Notes: generated from the sequence alone by a model not told the origin. Positions 36,138 to 46,999 are shown, counted from the first letter of the stretch. The stretch is DNA of 64,000 bases from Candidatus Nitrosacidococcus sp. I8 (GCF_945836005.1 NZ_OX241534.1:992001-1056000); one strand, 5' to 3'. Made by a program: numbers and translations.

Positions 36138-39100
36138 ATGTCAGATTTAGCTGAACTACTTACCCATTTCCGTGATTCTGCCCAAACCCATCGAGATCAA
36201 GGCAGTTATTTTGAAAATTTAGTCAAAACCTATCTGCAAAATGAGCCGAAATATTCCGATCGATACCAAAATGTATGGTTCTGGGAAGAGTGGCGTGCTG
36301 AAGCAAAATATCGTGGATTGGGTAAGCTTGGTACCGATGCTGGGATTGATCTAGTGGCAGAAACCAAAGAAGGAAATTTCCATGGGATTCAAGCAAAGTT
36401 CTATCAAACAGATACCAAACTTTATCGTAAAGATATTGATTCTTTATCTTGCTGCCTCTAGTAAAAAAATCTATAGCCGCCGTCTCATTTTCTCCACCGC
36501 ATCTGAAGCAACTCATCATCTTACTCAGGCTCTTAAAGATCAAAATCCCCCTGTAACTATCATTACAGAATCGGATTTAATCGGGAGTGTTATTGACTGG
36601 ACTCAATACATAAAGACAGGCTCGGTTACGCTCAAGCCAAAATATTCCCTTCGTGATCATCAACAAATCGCCTTAGATCAGGTCATCGCAGGGTTTAAAA
36701 TTGCCGATCGGGGCAAACTCATCATGGCCTGTGGCACTGGGAAAACCTTTACCAGCTTAAAAATTGCCGAACAACAGGCAGGTCAGGGCAAACAGGTGCT
36801 GTTTTTAGTCCCTAGCCTTGCCCTGCTTTCTAAATCCCTTACCGAATGGACTCAGCAAAGTGCCATTCCTCTCCATTGCTTTGCCGTATGCTCCGATTCC
36901 CAAATCGGAAAGCATAAAGGGGAAGATACCTTTCAAACCTATACCTATGAACTTTCCTACCCAGCCACCACAAATGGTAAGCAGCTTGCCAAACAAGTCA
37001 CTAAAAATCATGATTCCCAGCACATGACAGTGGTATTTAGTACCTATCAAAGTATTGAAGTGATTCATCAGGCACAACAAAGCTACCAACTTGCCCCTTT
37101 TGATCTCATTATTTGCGATGAAGCCCATCGCACTACCGGAGCAACCTTAATTGGAGAACAAGAAAGTCATTTTGTAAAAATCCATCAGCCGGATTTTATT
37201 CAAGGGAAAAAGCGACTCTATATGACCGCCACTCCTCGAATCTATGGGGATAGTGCTAAAACCAAAGCGGAACAAGAAAGCGTTACCCTGCTCCATGGAT
37301 GATGAAGCCACCTATGGCAAGGTATTTCATACCATTAATTTCTCTGAAGCGGTACGCTGTGATTTATTAGTGGATTATAAAGTCATTGTCCTTGCTGTTG
37401 AAGAAACCCATGTCAATCGGCGGATTCAAGGGCTATTACAAGATGAAAATAATCAGCTTAAGATGAATGATGCCGCTAAAATTATTGGTTGCTGGAAAGC
37501 CTTAACCAAGCAAGGACTCCAAGAGGATTTAAACGATGACTCCCAACCCATGCAGCGGGCAGTAGCTTTCTGCCAAGTGATTGACTCCACCAAAAGCAAA
37601 ACCCATCAAGTCAGCTCAAAAAAATTGCCTATATGTTCCAAACCGTGGTGGAGGCTTATCAAGAATCTATGGAAGATGAGGATCGCCTACCCCTCATCTG
37701 TGAAACCCAGCATATTGATGGTGCCATGGGTGCATTTGAAAAGGGAAAAAAACTAGCATGGCTAAAACAAGAACCTAAAGTCAACACTTGTCATATTTTA
37801 AGCAATGTGCACTGTCTGTCTGAAGGCGTGGATATTCCAGCATTAGATGCGGTGTTATTTTTAGCCCCTCGCAATTCCCAAGTGGAGGTGATGCAATCGG
37901 TGGGGCGGGTGATGCGCCAAGCCAAAGATAGGCAAAAAAACCGAGGCTATGTCATTTTACCGGTGGTGATTCCAGCAGGCACCAGCCCAGAAGTTGCCTT
38001 AAATAACAACCAAACTTACAAGGTGGTGTGGCAAGTGCTTCAAGCCCTGAGATCTCACGATGATCGGTTTGATGCCATGATTAACAAAATGGAGCTGATA
38101 GGTCCAGATCTGCAAAAAATGGAAGTAATTGCCGTCACCGAGTCCTATCAAACCCACGCAACTCCTAAAGAAGAGGAACAGAATCAACCTACCATCGGAG
38201 TAGCCGATTCTCCTGCCCCTTATGGTATTCAAGGAGAGCTAGATTTTCACATGGGGGATATAGAACGTGCCATTTATGCCAAGCTAGTGAAAAAATGCGG
38301 TAACCGTCGTCATTGGGAAGAATGGGCCAAGGACATTGCCTCTATTGCCAACACCCATATTGATCGAATTCAAGGGATTTTAGCTAATCCGGATTATCTA
38401 CAAGAACAACAGGCTTTTGCCCGATTTGCCAAGGAGCTACGAGAGAATTTAAATGACTCCATCACTGATGCAGAAGTGGTAGAAATGCTTGCCCAGCATT
38501 TAATCACCAAGCCGGTGTTTGATGCCCTGTTCCAGCAATATACCTTTACCCAGCATAACCCTATTTCCAAAGCCATGGAGCAGATATTAACTCCTATCCA
38601 AGCCCATGGGCTAGCTAGGGAAACCTACTCTAGATCAGTTTTATCACAGTGTTCGCTTGCGGGCAGAAGGAATCCACACCCCAGAGGGCAAGCAAAAAAT
38701 CATTATTGAGCTCTACGATAAATTTTTCCGTAATGCCTTTCCGAAAAGGGCAGATCGGCTAGGGATTGTCTACACCCCCATTGAAGTGGTGGCCTTTATT
38801 ATCCATAGTCTTGAAGCAGTGCTTCAGGATCAGTTCAATAAAAGTATGGCAGATGATGAAGTCCATATTATGGATCCCTTTACCGGTACTGGTACCTTTA
38901 TCACCCGTTTATTGCAATCTGGGATTATTCCTCAAGATCGACTAGCGAAAAAATATCGCACTGAAATCCATGCCAATGAAATTGTGCTGCTGGCTTATTA
39001 TTTAGCGGCGATTAACATTGAAGCCACCTATCATGGAATCCTAGGCGGCGATTACACGCCTTTTGAGGAAATTTGCCTGACCGATACTTTTCAAATGAAT

Positions 39101-41077
39101 GAACACCACGCCCAACCAGATTGGGTGCATGCTACTCTGGCAGAAAATAATACCCGCCGTTGTAAACAGCAATCCTTAAAAATTAAGGTGATTATGGGCA
39201 ATCCCCCCTACTCGGCTGGGCAAAAATCAGCTAATGATAATAATGCTAATTTAGCTTATGAAAATCTAGACACTCGTGTTCGTAATACTTATGCAAGATT
39301 ATCCACTGCAACTAATAAAAATGCCCTATATGATTCCTATGTTCGGGCAATTCGGTGGGCCAGCGATCGGATTGGAGATCAAGGAGTGATTGGTTTTGTC
39401 ACCAATGGCAGTTTTATCGAGGGTAATGCCATGGATGGACTAAGAAAATGTTTAGCCAGTGAATTTAGCCACCTTTATATTTTTCATTTACGAGGAAATA
39501 TTAGAAAGAATATGGGTAACAAAGGCAATAACTCTGAAGGTCAAAATATTTTTGGTAACGCCAGTGTGGCACCTATTGCCATTTCTATTTTAGTGAAAAA
39601 CCCAATAGAGAATTCTGGAAAAATCTATTTCTATGATAAAAGCTAAAAGAAAAACTAGATCGGATTCGGGATTATCAAAGCATTGCAGGGATTGCCCAAA
39701 CTCAAGGCTGGCAACGCATTATCCCCGATACATTTGGCGATTGGCTCAACCAGCGAGATCCCCATTTTGATTCTTATCTGTCTCTAGGAGATAAAAAGAT
39801 AAAACTGTAAAATCTATTTTTAAAAATTATTCACGAGGAGTAGCGACTGCTAGAGATGCTTGGGTGTATCAAAGCAATCAAGATAAATTAGCCCAAAATA
39901 TACAGACAACTATTAGATTTTATAATCAACAGCGAGAACAATTTCATCAAGCTTTTTCAAGTCTATCTAGGCAAGCCCAAGTAAAAACGGTTAATGGATT
40001 TATTAATCATGATTCAACCCAAATTAATTGGGTACGAAGTACTAAAGAAAATTTAATAAAAAACCAAGTGGTGAATTTTGATCCAGCCAGTATTGTCACC
40101 AGTTTATATCGCCCATTTACTAAGCAATGGATGTACTTCAGTCGTGATTTAAATGAAATGGTGTATCAAATGCCTCAAATTTTCCCCTATGAAGGAGCAA
40201 AAAATGTAGTGATTGCGGTCACCGGACGAGGAGCAACTAAAGAGTTTTCAGCAATGATCACTAATGTAATTCCTGACTTAGAAATGATTTCAAAGGGGCA
40301 ATGTTTCCCTTTATATCTTTATGAAAAAGTTTCTTCTGATAAGCAGGATTTATTTGCTCAACACTCTCAACATGCTGGCTATCATCGAGCGGATGGAATT
40401 GAAAATGAGATTCTTACTCATTTTCAAAAAGCCTATCCTAAAAATAAAGTTTGCAAAGTAGATATTTTCTACTATATTTATGAGGTGCTCCATTGTGAGA
40501 ATTATCGGGGTCAGTACAAGGACAATCTCTCTAAGCAACTGCCCCGAATTTTTTTGGCTAAAATGTTGCCATTTTCACTGTCCTTTCCCAAGCAGGACGC
40601 AAACTTGCTGATCTCCACCTCAATTACGAATCTGCCACCCTCCATCCTGTTACTTTTTCAGGTAAATTAATTCATAACGATACAGATTTTGTGAATGCTT
40701 GCCCTGATCATTTCTATGTACGGCAAATGAAGTTTGCAAAGAAGGGGGAGAAGAAGGATCAGACTCGGATGATCTACAATGATTTTATTACCATAGAAAA
40801 CATTCCAGAGCGTGCCTATGACTATATGGTCAATGGCAAATCTGCCTTGGAGTGGGTGATGGAGCGACAATCGGTGCGACAGGATAAAGATAGTGGAATT
40901 ATCAATGATGCCAATGATTGGGCAAATGAAACTATCAATAATCCCCGTTATCCATTGGAACTGTTTCAACGAGTGATTACGGTCAGCCTTAAAACTTTAG
41001 AGATTATGGCAGAGATTTCCCAGCTGGGTAATATTGAAGAGATTGTTTTAGCGGAAGAAATTTTACCTGTTAGTTAA
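36138..41077 (+). pseudogene. Type ISP (LlaGI-like) restriction-modification enzyme, seven frameshifts
   Basis: One gene of about 1640 codons when shifts are ignored, in family order: N-terminal Mrr-like nuclease (GTDAGIDLVAE ... HGIQAKFYQ), SF2 translocase (CGTGKTFTS near 36730, CDEAH near 37120, SVGRVMRQ near 37900), coupler, gamma-class N6-adenine methyltransferase (DPFTGTGTF at 38873-38899, NPPYS at 39200) and a C-terminal target-recognition part ending at 41077. The reading frame changes near 36446, 37290, 37620, 38630, 39640, 39797 and 40562. Four changes look like loss of one A from an A-run. Protein sequence between the breaks is well kept, so inactivation is recent. Neither cleavage nor modification should work. 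Confidence 0.88.
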
Positions 41078-42172
41078 CTTATTTGATAGATAAGCCCCTA
41101 GCCTGATAAATGGGCGCTCGACTAAAAAATAAATCAGGCTAGAGGTTATCCCAATAAGGGTAACTAGGGTAGCAAAATAGAGCATCCAATGGTGCTGGAG
41201 AAAAAAAGATTCGTAAGGCTTTAGAAAATCTATAAAAAATAAATGGGTAAGGTAAATTCCGTAGCTAATTTCACCAATAAATACTAATCCGCTCTTTTTC
41301 AGGAAATCATTGACCCAATCAGGGGCACAGGAAAACACCAGCACCAGAAAAGAAAACGCTGCTCCTGAGTAAACCCGCCCTAATAGCACTACTTCTTGAT
41401 GCTCCCAATAGTCTCCTACATGAGGAGATAGCCATTCTAAATAGAAAAAAACCCCTCCTAAGCTTAGGATGAAAAAGAATCGGAAAAAACGAGTGATATA
41501 AATTCCGATGATTTTTTTAAGCTGCACGGCGAGAAATCCCATTCCAAACAGCCCAAGCATACCGGGTAGTTGGGTGATACAAAAAAAGCGAGTGGTCGTA
41601 TCCACATCTGTCGTAGTCCAAAATATTCCCCAACGATATAGGGCACTACCGGCAATGAGTATCACTGATAAACCATACCAAAAAGTATTATTTCTTCTAG
41701 ATAGAGGAAGTAATAAGATAAGAGTAGCTAAAAGATAAAATTGAAATTCTTCACCTAAGGTCCACAATACCCCATTAATGGTACCACCATAGCCCGATAT
41801 AATGTTATGAAACATCAATAAATGGCTGATGATGAGTAGTTTGTTAGCAATAAAGTAGGGTTTATTTACATAGAGACTGAGAAATAAAACCACTAAGTAG
41901 GCAGGATAAATACGAAAGAATCGCCGAATTAAGAAAGATTTTATATTTTCATGTTTTCGGCAGAGAATAGCACCAATTAAAAAACCACTCAGGACAAAAA
42001 ATAAATCCACCCCGTTCCACCCTACCCCAGTATAAAAATTATAGCCTAGTGCCGGCTTTAGCTGGCTGGGTGCAAGATCCATATAATGGAAGAGAAAAAC
42101 CCACAAAGCAGCATAAGCTCGAAGAAAATCTAGCCCAGCAAGTCTATTACTTTGCGTAGAGGAAGCATTCAT
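41063..42172 (-). CDS. Acyltransferase-3 family membrane protein (OafA/YrhL-like)
   Basis: About 369 residues from ATG 42172 (an in-frame TTG lies at 42184). Around ten hydrophobic segments are seen. The family start RLAGLDFLRAYAALWVFLFHY carries the active-site His, followed by GWNGVDLFFVLSGFLIG and IRRFFRIYPAYLVVLF, and TLGEEFQFY further in. Such enzymes O-acetylate or O-acylate surface sugars at the inner membrane. Its last 15 bases overlap the end of the type ISP gene from the other strand. No polysaccharide genes are next to it. Confidence 0.9.
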   Translation of the reverse strand: MNASSTQSNRLAGLDFLRAYAALWVFLFHYMDLAPSQLKPALGYNFYTGVGWNGVDLFFVLSGFLIGAILCRKHENIKSFLIRRFFRIYPAYLVVLFLSLYVNKPYFIANKLLIISHLLMFHNIISGYGGTINGVLWTLGEEFQFYLLATLILLLPLSRRNNTFWYGLSVILIAGSALYRWGIFWTTTDVDTTTRFFCITQLPGMLGLFGMGFLAVQLKKIIGIYITRFFRFFFILSLGGVFFYLEWLSPHVGDYWEHQEVVLLGRVYSGAAFSFLVLVFSCAPDWVNDFLKKSGLVFIGEISYGIYLTHLFFIDFLKPYESFFLQHHWMLYFATLVTLIGITSSLIYFLVERPFIRLGAYLSNKLTNR

Positions 42173-42260
42173 GGTAAGAGGCAATATTTTTAGTTAGTTA
42201 GAAATTTTTCTAAAACAATGATCGTGGAATTGAGATAAACAAGAATGCAACGATAATTTA

Positions 42261-42334
42261 TGGAGCGGGTGATGGGAATCGGACCCACGTTATCAGCTTG
42301 GGAAGCTGAAGTTCTACCATTGAACTACACCCGC
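42261..42334 (-). tRNA. tRNA-Gly (anticodon CCC)
   Basis: A 74-nt cloverleaf with encoded CCA. Acceptor stem GCGGGTG/CACCCGC, anticodon loop TTCCCAA and T-arm GGTCCGATTCC-type loop are seen. It closely resembles E. coli glyU. Confidence 0.93.
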
Positions 42335-42528
42335 TTTAAATTTATTGGATGCCTAGATTATAGGGAAAATCTTAATAGCAAACAACTAGCAATACCTCGT
42401 ATAAAATTTCTTCTTAAAAAATTACGTTTAAATTCTACGCTAAAAAGCCATCTCTATAATTCACGTCTAAACTTTACATTATGTATGTAAGCATTTCTTA
42501 CAAAGAAATAAGTGTAAGGAGGATGGTT

Positions 42529-43587
42529 ATGAAAGTAGAAATATACCGCTTATCCATGAACAATCCGGGCGATGCTCAAGGATTGCAACAACTGCTGGAT
42601 AGCAATGTAGTTAAAGTATCGCAAATAATAGCTATCATAGGGAAAACAGAGGGTAATGGAGGGGCGAATGACTTTACTCGAGCTTTAGCCACCCATACGG
42701 TTTCAGAAGCACTTGGAAAGTCGTTAGGTATTTCTCCTGCTCAAGTCACAAAGCAAATCGTTATCGCCTGGTCAGGAGGATGTGAGGGAGTTTTATCTCC
42801 TCACATGACCGTGTTTACAAGAGATATGTCTGTAACTAACCCTAATCCTAGTGATGAGAAGCGGCTTGTTATTTCAGCTCAGCAGACAAAAGTGCTCAAG
42901 CCAGAACAAATTGGTCGTATGCCTCATGTGATGGCAGTAGCAAAAGCAGTAGGCACAGCCGTTGAGGAATTAGGGATTGCCCATCAAGATATACATTATG
43001 TACAAGTAAAGGGACCATTATTAACACCAGAGGCTATTGCAAGCACTCAGGCACAAGGGAAGGATGTAGTCACTGAAGATCCTAATCTCTCTAAGAAATA
43101 CGCACGGGGAGCCATGGGATTAGGGGTCGCTGTTGGATTAAAAGAAATACCTCAAAATGAGGTAACAGAGGAGGCTATAGCCCATGATATGTCTCTTTAT
43201 TCATCGGTGGCCTCCACTTCAGCAGGTGGAGAGATTAATCACTGTGAGGTAGTGGTATTTGGAAATTCTTCAACCTCAACTAGTCAATATCGAATTGGTC
43301 ATGCGGCACTAGCCAGTGTAACCGATATTGAAGGAGTTCGTGCTGCGATTCTCTCTGCAGGTTTACATATAAGGACGGAAGCGACTAAAGCAGAGGCACA
43401 ACAAATTGCGGCAATTTTTGCTAAAGCAGAGGCACCTATTCACGGTGTTTTATGGGGGCAGAGAACGACTATGCTCTCTGATGCAGATATTCACTACGAA
43501 CGCAATGCACGAGCCGCTTTAGGTGCAGTCATTACTTCAGTAACCCATGATCCTAGAATTTTTGTATCCGGTGCTACCGAACATTAA
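42529..43587 (+). CDS. Ring-opening amidohydrolase (cyanuric acid hydrolase/barbiturase family)
   Basis: ATG 42529 is chosen since AAGGAGG ends 6 bases before it; the protein has about 352 residues. Family marks: three-fold repeat architecture with IAIIGKTEGNGGANDFTRAL, AWSGGCEGVLSPH, SVASTSAGGEINHCEVVVFGNS and ALGAVITSVTHDPRIFVSG, carrying the Ser/Lys active-site pairs. Members (AtzD, TrzD, barbiturase) open the ring of cyanuric acid or barbiturate; the exact substrate cannot be told from sequence alone. The next gene, 65 bases on, encodes an NCS2 base permease, so uptake and hydrolysis probably go together. Confidence 0.88.
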   Translation: MKVEIYRLSMNNPGDAQGLQQLLDSNVVKVSQIIAIIGKTEGNGGANDFTRALATHTVSEALGKSLGISPAQVTKQIVIAWSGGCEGVLSPHMTVFTRDMSVTNPNPSDEKRLVISAQQTKVLKPEQIGRMPHVMAVAKAVGTAVEELGIAHQDIHYVQVKGPLLTPEAIASTQAQGKDVVTEDPNLSKKYARGAMGLGVAVGLKEIPQNEVTEEAIAHDMSLYSSVASTSAGGEINHCEVVVFGNSSTSTSQYRIGHAALASVTDIEGVRAAILSAGLHIRTEATKAEAQQIAAIFAKAEAPIHGVLWGQRTTMLSDADIHYERNARAALGAVITSVTHDPRIFVSGATEH

Positions 43588-43623
43588 TGTGCCCCCGGGT
43601 ATGCCCCTATTGCGGCGATAGTA

Positions 43624-43667
43624 AAAGTACATGAACTATCATAATAAAGTACATGAACTATCATAAT
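43624..43667 (+). repeat. 22-bp tandem duplication across the permease start codon
   Basis: Two perfect copies (43624-43645 and 43646-43667). Each holds ACATGAACTATCATAAT, so an ATG lies at 43631 and again at 43653. The first ATG opens an 11-codon frame ending at 43666, inside the permease start region. Confidence 0.85.
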
Positions 43668-45044
43668 AATGGCATCAAAGAATCCGCTGAAGTAACTCCT
43701 ACATCCTCGGCTACAGATACCCACCTTGCTCTTGATAGCATACCTGCACCGAAAGAAACATTCTTTTTAGCTATTCAACATGTATGTGCGGCCTATGCTG
43801 GGATTATTGCCCCACCGCTCATTATTGGTAAGGCACTGGATCTTCCACTGGCATATCTAACCATTTTATTATCAACCAGTATTTTAGCATCGGGTGCAGT
43901 CACCCTATTACAGACTATTGGAATACCGGGTATTGGGGTAAAGCTCCCATTGGTAGAAGGGGTTTCATTTTCAACTATTGCTCCCATGTTAATCATAGGT
44001 CAGATGTCTCCAGATCCATTTACTGCGATGCAAATCATTATGGGATCGGTCATTATATCTTCAGTGTTCATGTTCTTTGGGGCTTCTCTTTATGCTCGCT
44101 TATTAAACTTTTTCCCCCCCCTTGTTTTAGGATCAGTAGTGACAGTGATTGGACTTACTCTAATCCCTGTTTCCATTGAGTGGATGCAAGGGCAGGAAAG
44201 TACTCCATTCTATCAATCCCCTTATATTATTAGCTTAAGTTTCTTTACCTTTATGATCACCATTATGGCTGTTCGTTATGGTCCCAAATTTGTAAAACGA
44301 GTATCTGTATTATTGGGTATTACCACTGGCACACTCATTGCCATCCCCATGGGATTAGTAGATTTTTCAGAAGCCATGACTCAAGATTTATTTGTATTAC
44401 CTCATTTTTTAGCATTTGGCATGCCTAAATTTGAAATCACTTCCATTATTTCTATGACGATTGTGATGTGGGTGATTATGATAGAAGCCACATGTAATAT
44501 TATGGCAATTGGGGAAATTGTAGGGAAAGACATAAAAAAACAAGATGTTATCAATTGCCTAAGAGCAGATTGTTTAGGATCTATTTTCTCTGCAGTGCTC
44601 AATGGATTTCAATGTAGTGCTTATGGCCAAAATATTGGAATTATTCAAATAAGTCGAGTATATAGCCGCTATGTGGTAGCTGTCGCTGGGCTTCTCCTCG
44701 TAATTCTAGGTATGTTTCCATTACTCTCTGCAATGATTGCAAGCATACCCCTGCCTGTACTTGGAGGTGCATGTTTAGCAGTATTTGGTCTTGTTGTAGC
44801 TACCGGCATTCAAACCCTCTCTTCTGTAGATCTGACCTCTGAGCAAGGTACAGTCAATAGTCTTATTATCGCTGCATCCATTACTATGGGCATGGTACCT
44901 TTAGTAGCACCTCAGTTTTATACTCATTTTCCTCACTGGGTAAGCATAATTTTTGGATCTGGCATTACCTCCAGTGCAATTACTGCCATCAGATTAAATT
45001 TAATTTTAAACGAAGCACCCAAAATTCATAGAATCAGACACTGA
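43653..45044 (+). CDS. NCS2-family nucleobase:cation symporter (uracil/xanthine permease type)
   Basis: A 463-residue inner-membrane transporter with about 12-14 hydrophobic segments. Marks: FLAIQHVCAAYAGIIAPPLIIG near the N-terminus, GIPGIGVKLPLVEGVSFSTIAPM, FFPPLVLGSVVTVIGLTLIPV, and GFQCSAYGQNIGIIQISRVYSRYV, which is the NCS2 signature region around helix 10. Known substrates of the family are uracil, xanthine and urate. Next to a cyanurate/barbiturate-type hydrolase it may import that substrate. The ribosome site is poor and a 22-bp duplication puts a decoy start 22 bases upstream. Confidence 0.9.
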   Translation: MNYHNNGIKESAEVTPTSSATDTHLALDSIPAPKETFFLAIQHVCAAYAGIIAPPLIIGKALDLPLAYLTILLSTSILASGAVTLLQTIGIPGIGVKLPLVEGVSFSTIAPMLIIGQMSPDPFTAMQIIMGSVIISSVFMFFGASLYARLLNFFPPLVLGSVVTVIGLTLIPVSIEWMQGQESTPFYQSPYIISLSFFTFMITIMAVRYGPKFVKRVSVLLGITTGTLIAIPMGLVDFSEAMTQDLFVLPHFLAFGMPKFEITSIISMTIVMWVIMIEATCNIMAIGEIVGKDIKKQDVINCLRADCLGSIFSAVLNGFQCSAYGQNIGIIQISRVYSRYVVAVAGLLLVILGMFPLLSAMIASIPLPVLGGACLAVFGLVVATGIQTLSSVDLTSEQGTVNSLIIAASITMGMVPLVAPQFYTHFPHWVSIIFGSGITSSAITAIRLNLILNEAPKIHRIRH

Positions 45045-45398
45045 ATTTACATAGAAGCACATCTTAAAGAAAGGAATAAGAATGTATGAAAATTTGTTTT
45101 GTTTCCTTATCTTGTAAGTACTACAACTAACTTACACTTAGTGAAGCTAGGGTTTTAATTGATAGAGGATAAAGGGAGAGAGGGGGAGGGGGGATTTCTA
45201 CCGATTTTCGCTATAATGGGCTACAAAATAGCTATTCTAGGTAATAAATTTTGCTACAAATTGACAATAAATAGCATCATTTCCCAAAAAATATTTATAC
45301 CCTAAATATATTAAAAACTATAATCAATATAATAGTGTATTTGGTATACATGTTGCTTTATTATCCTCGTTAGCCATATTTTAAAGGATAGATAAGGT
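45045..45398. other. Intergenic region with a G-rich purine run
   Basis: A run of 24 purines with long G-tracts lies at 45171-45194. No coding frame is convincing before 45399. Confidence 0.6.
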
Positions 45399-45488
45399 AT
45401 GAATAAAGATACGTTAATAATCGTTTTGCTGTGTATTTTAGGGATTTCTCTATATTTATGGTGGCTTCTTAGTAGTACCACTAATTAG
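45399..45488 (+). CDS. Possible 29-residue single-span membrane protein
   Basis: The frame MNKDTLIIVLLCILGISLYL continues with WWLLSSTTN and ends at TAG. It has one hydrophobic helix, a charged N-terminus, and AAGG close upstream of the ATG (spacing only 1-2 bases) with AAAGGA a further 10 bases away. It looks like a small membrane subunit of the CydX/CcoQ kind in size, but I recognise no family. It stands alone between the permease gene and metZ. Confidence 0.45.
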   Translation: MNKDTLIIVLLCILGISLYLWWLLSSTTN

Positions 45489-45547
45489 CAGGTAAAATAT
45501 AGTGCTATTTTATTATCTACTTCCCCAAAATATTATTACTAAAGCTT

Positions 45548-45574
45548 AGATCCTACTATTAGTTAGTAGGATCT
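45548..45574. terminator. Hairpin at the end of metZ
   Basis: Perfect 11-bp stem (AGATCCTACTA and its complement) with a 5-base loop overlaps the metZ stop codon. The T-run is poor, so activity as a terminator is uncertain. Confidence 0.5.
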
Positions 45575-46760
45575 ACGTTAATTTATCAAACCCTCGTTGT
45601 AAATCCTTTTTAATATCTGTTAGAGATTCTAGTCCCACTGAAAGTCGTACTAACCCATCTCTGATTCCTGCAGATTCTCGCTCTTCTTGGCTAAGGCGGC
45701 CGTGGGTAGTGGTAGCAGGATGGGTAATAATGCTTTTGGTATCTCCTAAATTTGCGGTAATAGAGATAAAAGAGACTGAATCAATAATCGTCCAAGCAGC
45801 TTCCTTTCCTCCTTTTAATTCAAAGGCGAGCAGTCCTCCAAATCCAGATTGTTGTTTTGCTGCGAGCTGATGTTGAGGGTGAGAAGGCAATCCTGCGTAG
45901 TATACCCTAGCTATTTCTGGCTTTTTCTCTAGCCATTCTGCAATTGCTTGGGCTTGCCGACTATGTGCCTCCATTCGCAGCGTTAGGGTTTCTAATCCTT
46001 TAAGAAACACCCAAGCATTAAATGGGCTTAAGGTAGGGCCTGCCGTACGCAAAAAGCCAAATATTTCCTCCCCTACTCGCTGCTTATCCCCTACTACGGC
46101 ACCACCTACACATCGCCCTTGTCCATCCAAATATTTAGTAGCAGAGTGAATAATGATGTCTGCCCCTAATTCTAAGGGACGTTGTAGAGCCGGCGTACAA
46201 AAACAATTATCTACTACTAATAGAGCTTGGTGTTTTTGGGAAAGCTGGGCAAGTTGAGCAATATCGGCAATTTCATTTAGGGGATTAGAAGGAGTTTCAA
46301 GGAAAAATAATCGGGTATTAGGCTGAATTGCTTTTTCCCAAGCTGCTAAATCAGCTAGAGGCACAAAGGTGGTTTCAATCCCAAAGCGTGCTAGATATTT
46401 ATTGAATATAGCCCGAGTGGTACCAAAAATATCTTTTGAAGAAACAATGTGATCCCCTGATTTTAACAGAGATAAACAAGTGGCTAAGATAGCAGACATT
46501 CCTGATGCAGTGGCAACACAAGATTCCCCACCTTCTAAGGCTGCTAATCGTTGTTCAAAAGCTCTGACTGTAGGATTAGTAAATCTTGAATAAATATTCC
46601 CTGACTCATTACCTGAGAAACAAGCTGCTGCTTGAGCAGCACTATCAAAAACAAAGCTTGAAGTCAGGAAGATCGGATCAGAGTTCTCTCTTTCATGAGT
46701 GCGATCCTGTCCTGCTCGTACTGCAAGGGTCGTAAAATCATATTTGTCATAATTATCCAT
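45573..46760 (-). CDS. metZ: O-succinylhomoserine sulfhydrylase
   Basis: About 395 residues from ATG 46760 (AGGA 9 bases upstream); an in-frame TTG at 46793 is less likely. It is a PLP enzyme of the Cys/Met-metabolism family that makes homocysteine directly from O-succinylhomoserine and sulfide. Marks: LAVRAGQDRTHERENSDPIFLTSSFVF (in parts), the glycine-rich YSRFTNPTV, ATASGMSAI and the PLP-lysine HSATKYLDGQG. The VRAGQ-RT-E pattern fits MetZ better than MetB/MetC. It precedes no partner gene; the tRNA-Pro cluster lies 150 bases upstream. Confidence 0.92.
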   Translation of the reverse strand: MDNYDKYDFTTLAVRAGQDRTHERENSDPIFLTSSFVFDSAAQAAACFSGNESGNIYSRFTNPTVRAFEQRLAALEGGESCVATASGMSAILATCLSLLKSGDHIVSSKDIFGTTRAIFNKYLARFGIETTFVPLADLAAWEKAIQPNTRLFFLETPSNPLNEIADIAQLAQLSQKHQALLVVDNCFCTPALQRPLELGADIIIHSATKYLDGQGRCVGGAVVGDKQRVGEEIFGFLRTAGPTLSPFNAWVFLKGLETLTLRMEAHSRQAQAIAEWLEKKPEIARVYYAGLPSHPQHQLAAKQQSGFGGLLAFELKGGKEAAWTIIDSVSFISITANLGDTKSIITHPATTTHGRLSQEERESAGIRDGLVRLSVGLESLTDIKKDLQRGFDKLT

Positions 46761-46907
46761 GGGGTTTAATCCTAATGGTGTACGTAAAAGCAAGAAGATT
46801 ATTTAAATATAACTAGGTCTCTATTTAGGTACAACAAAACTAGGGTATAACAAATAGGGAAAAGAATATAGGGGAAAGCAAATTTCCCCATATTACGGAT
46901 AAGTCTA

Positions 46908-46986
<79 letters not shown>

Positions 46987-46999
46987 GATGGAGAATGTA

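Noticed and set aside
36138-41077. Reading the type ISP region as several separate genes or as programmed frameshifting
   Set aside because: The fragments follow one another in the order of one known enzyme, and seven shifts without common slippery signals are not programmed.
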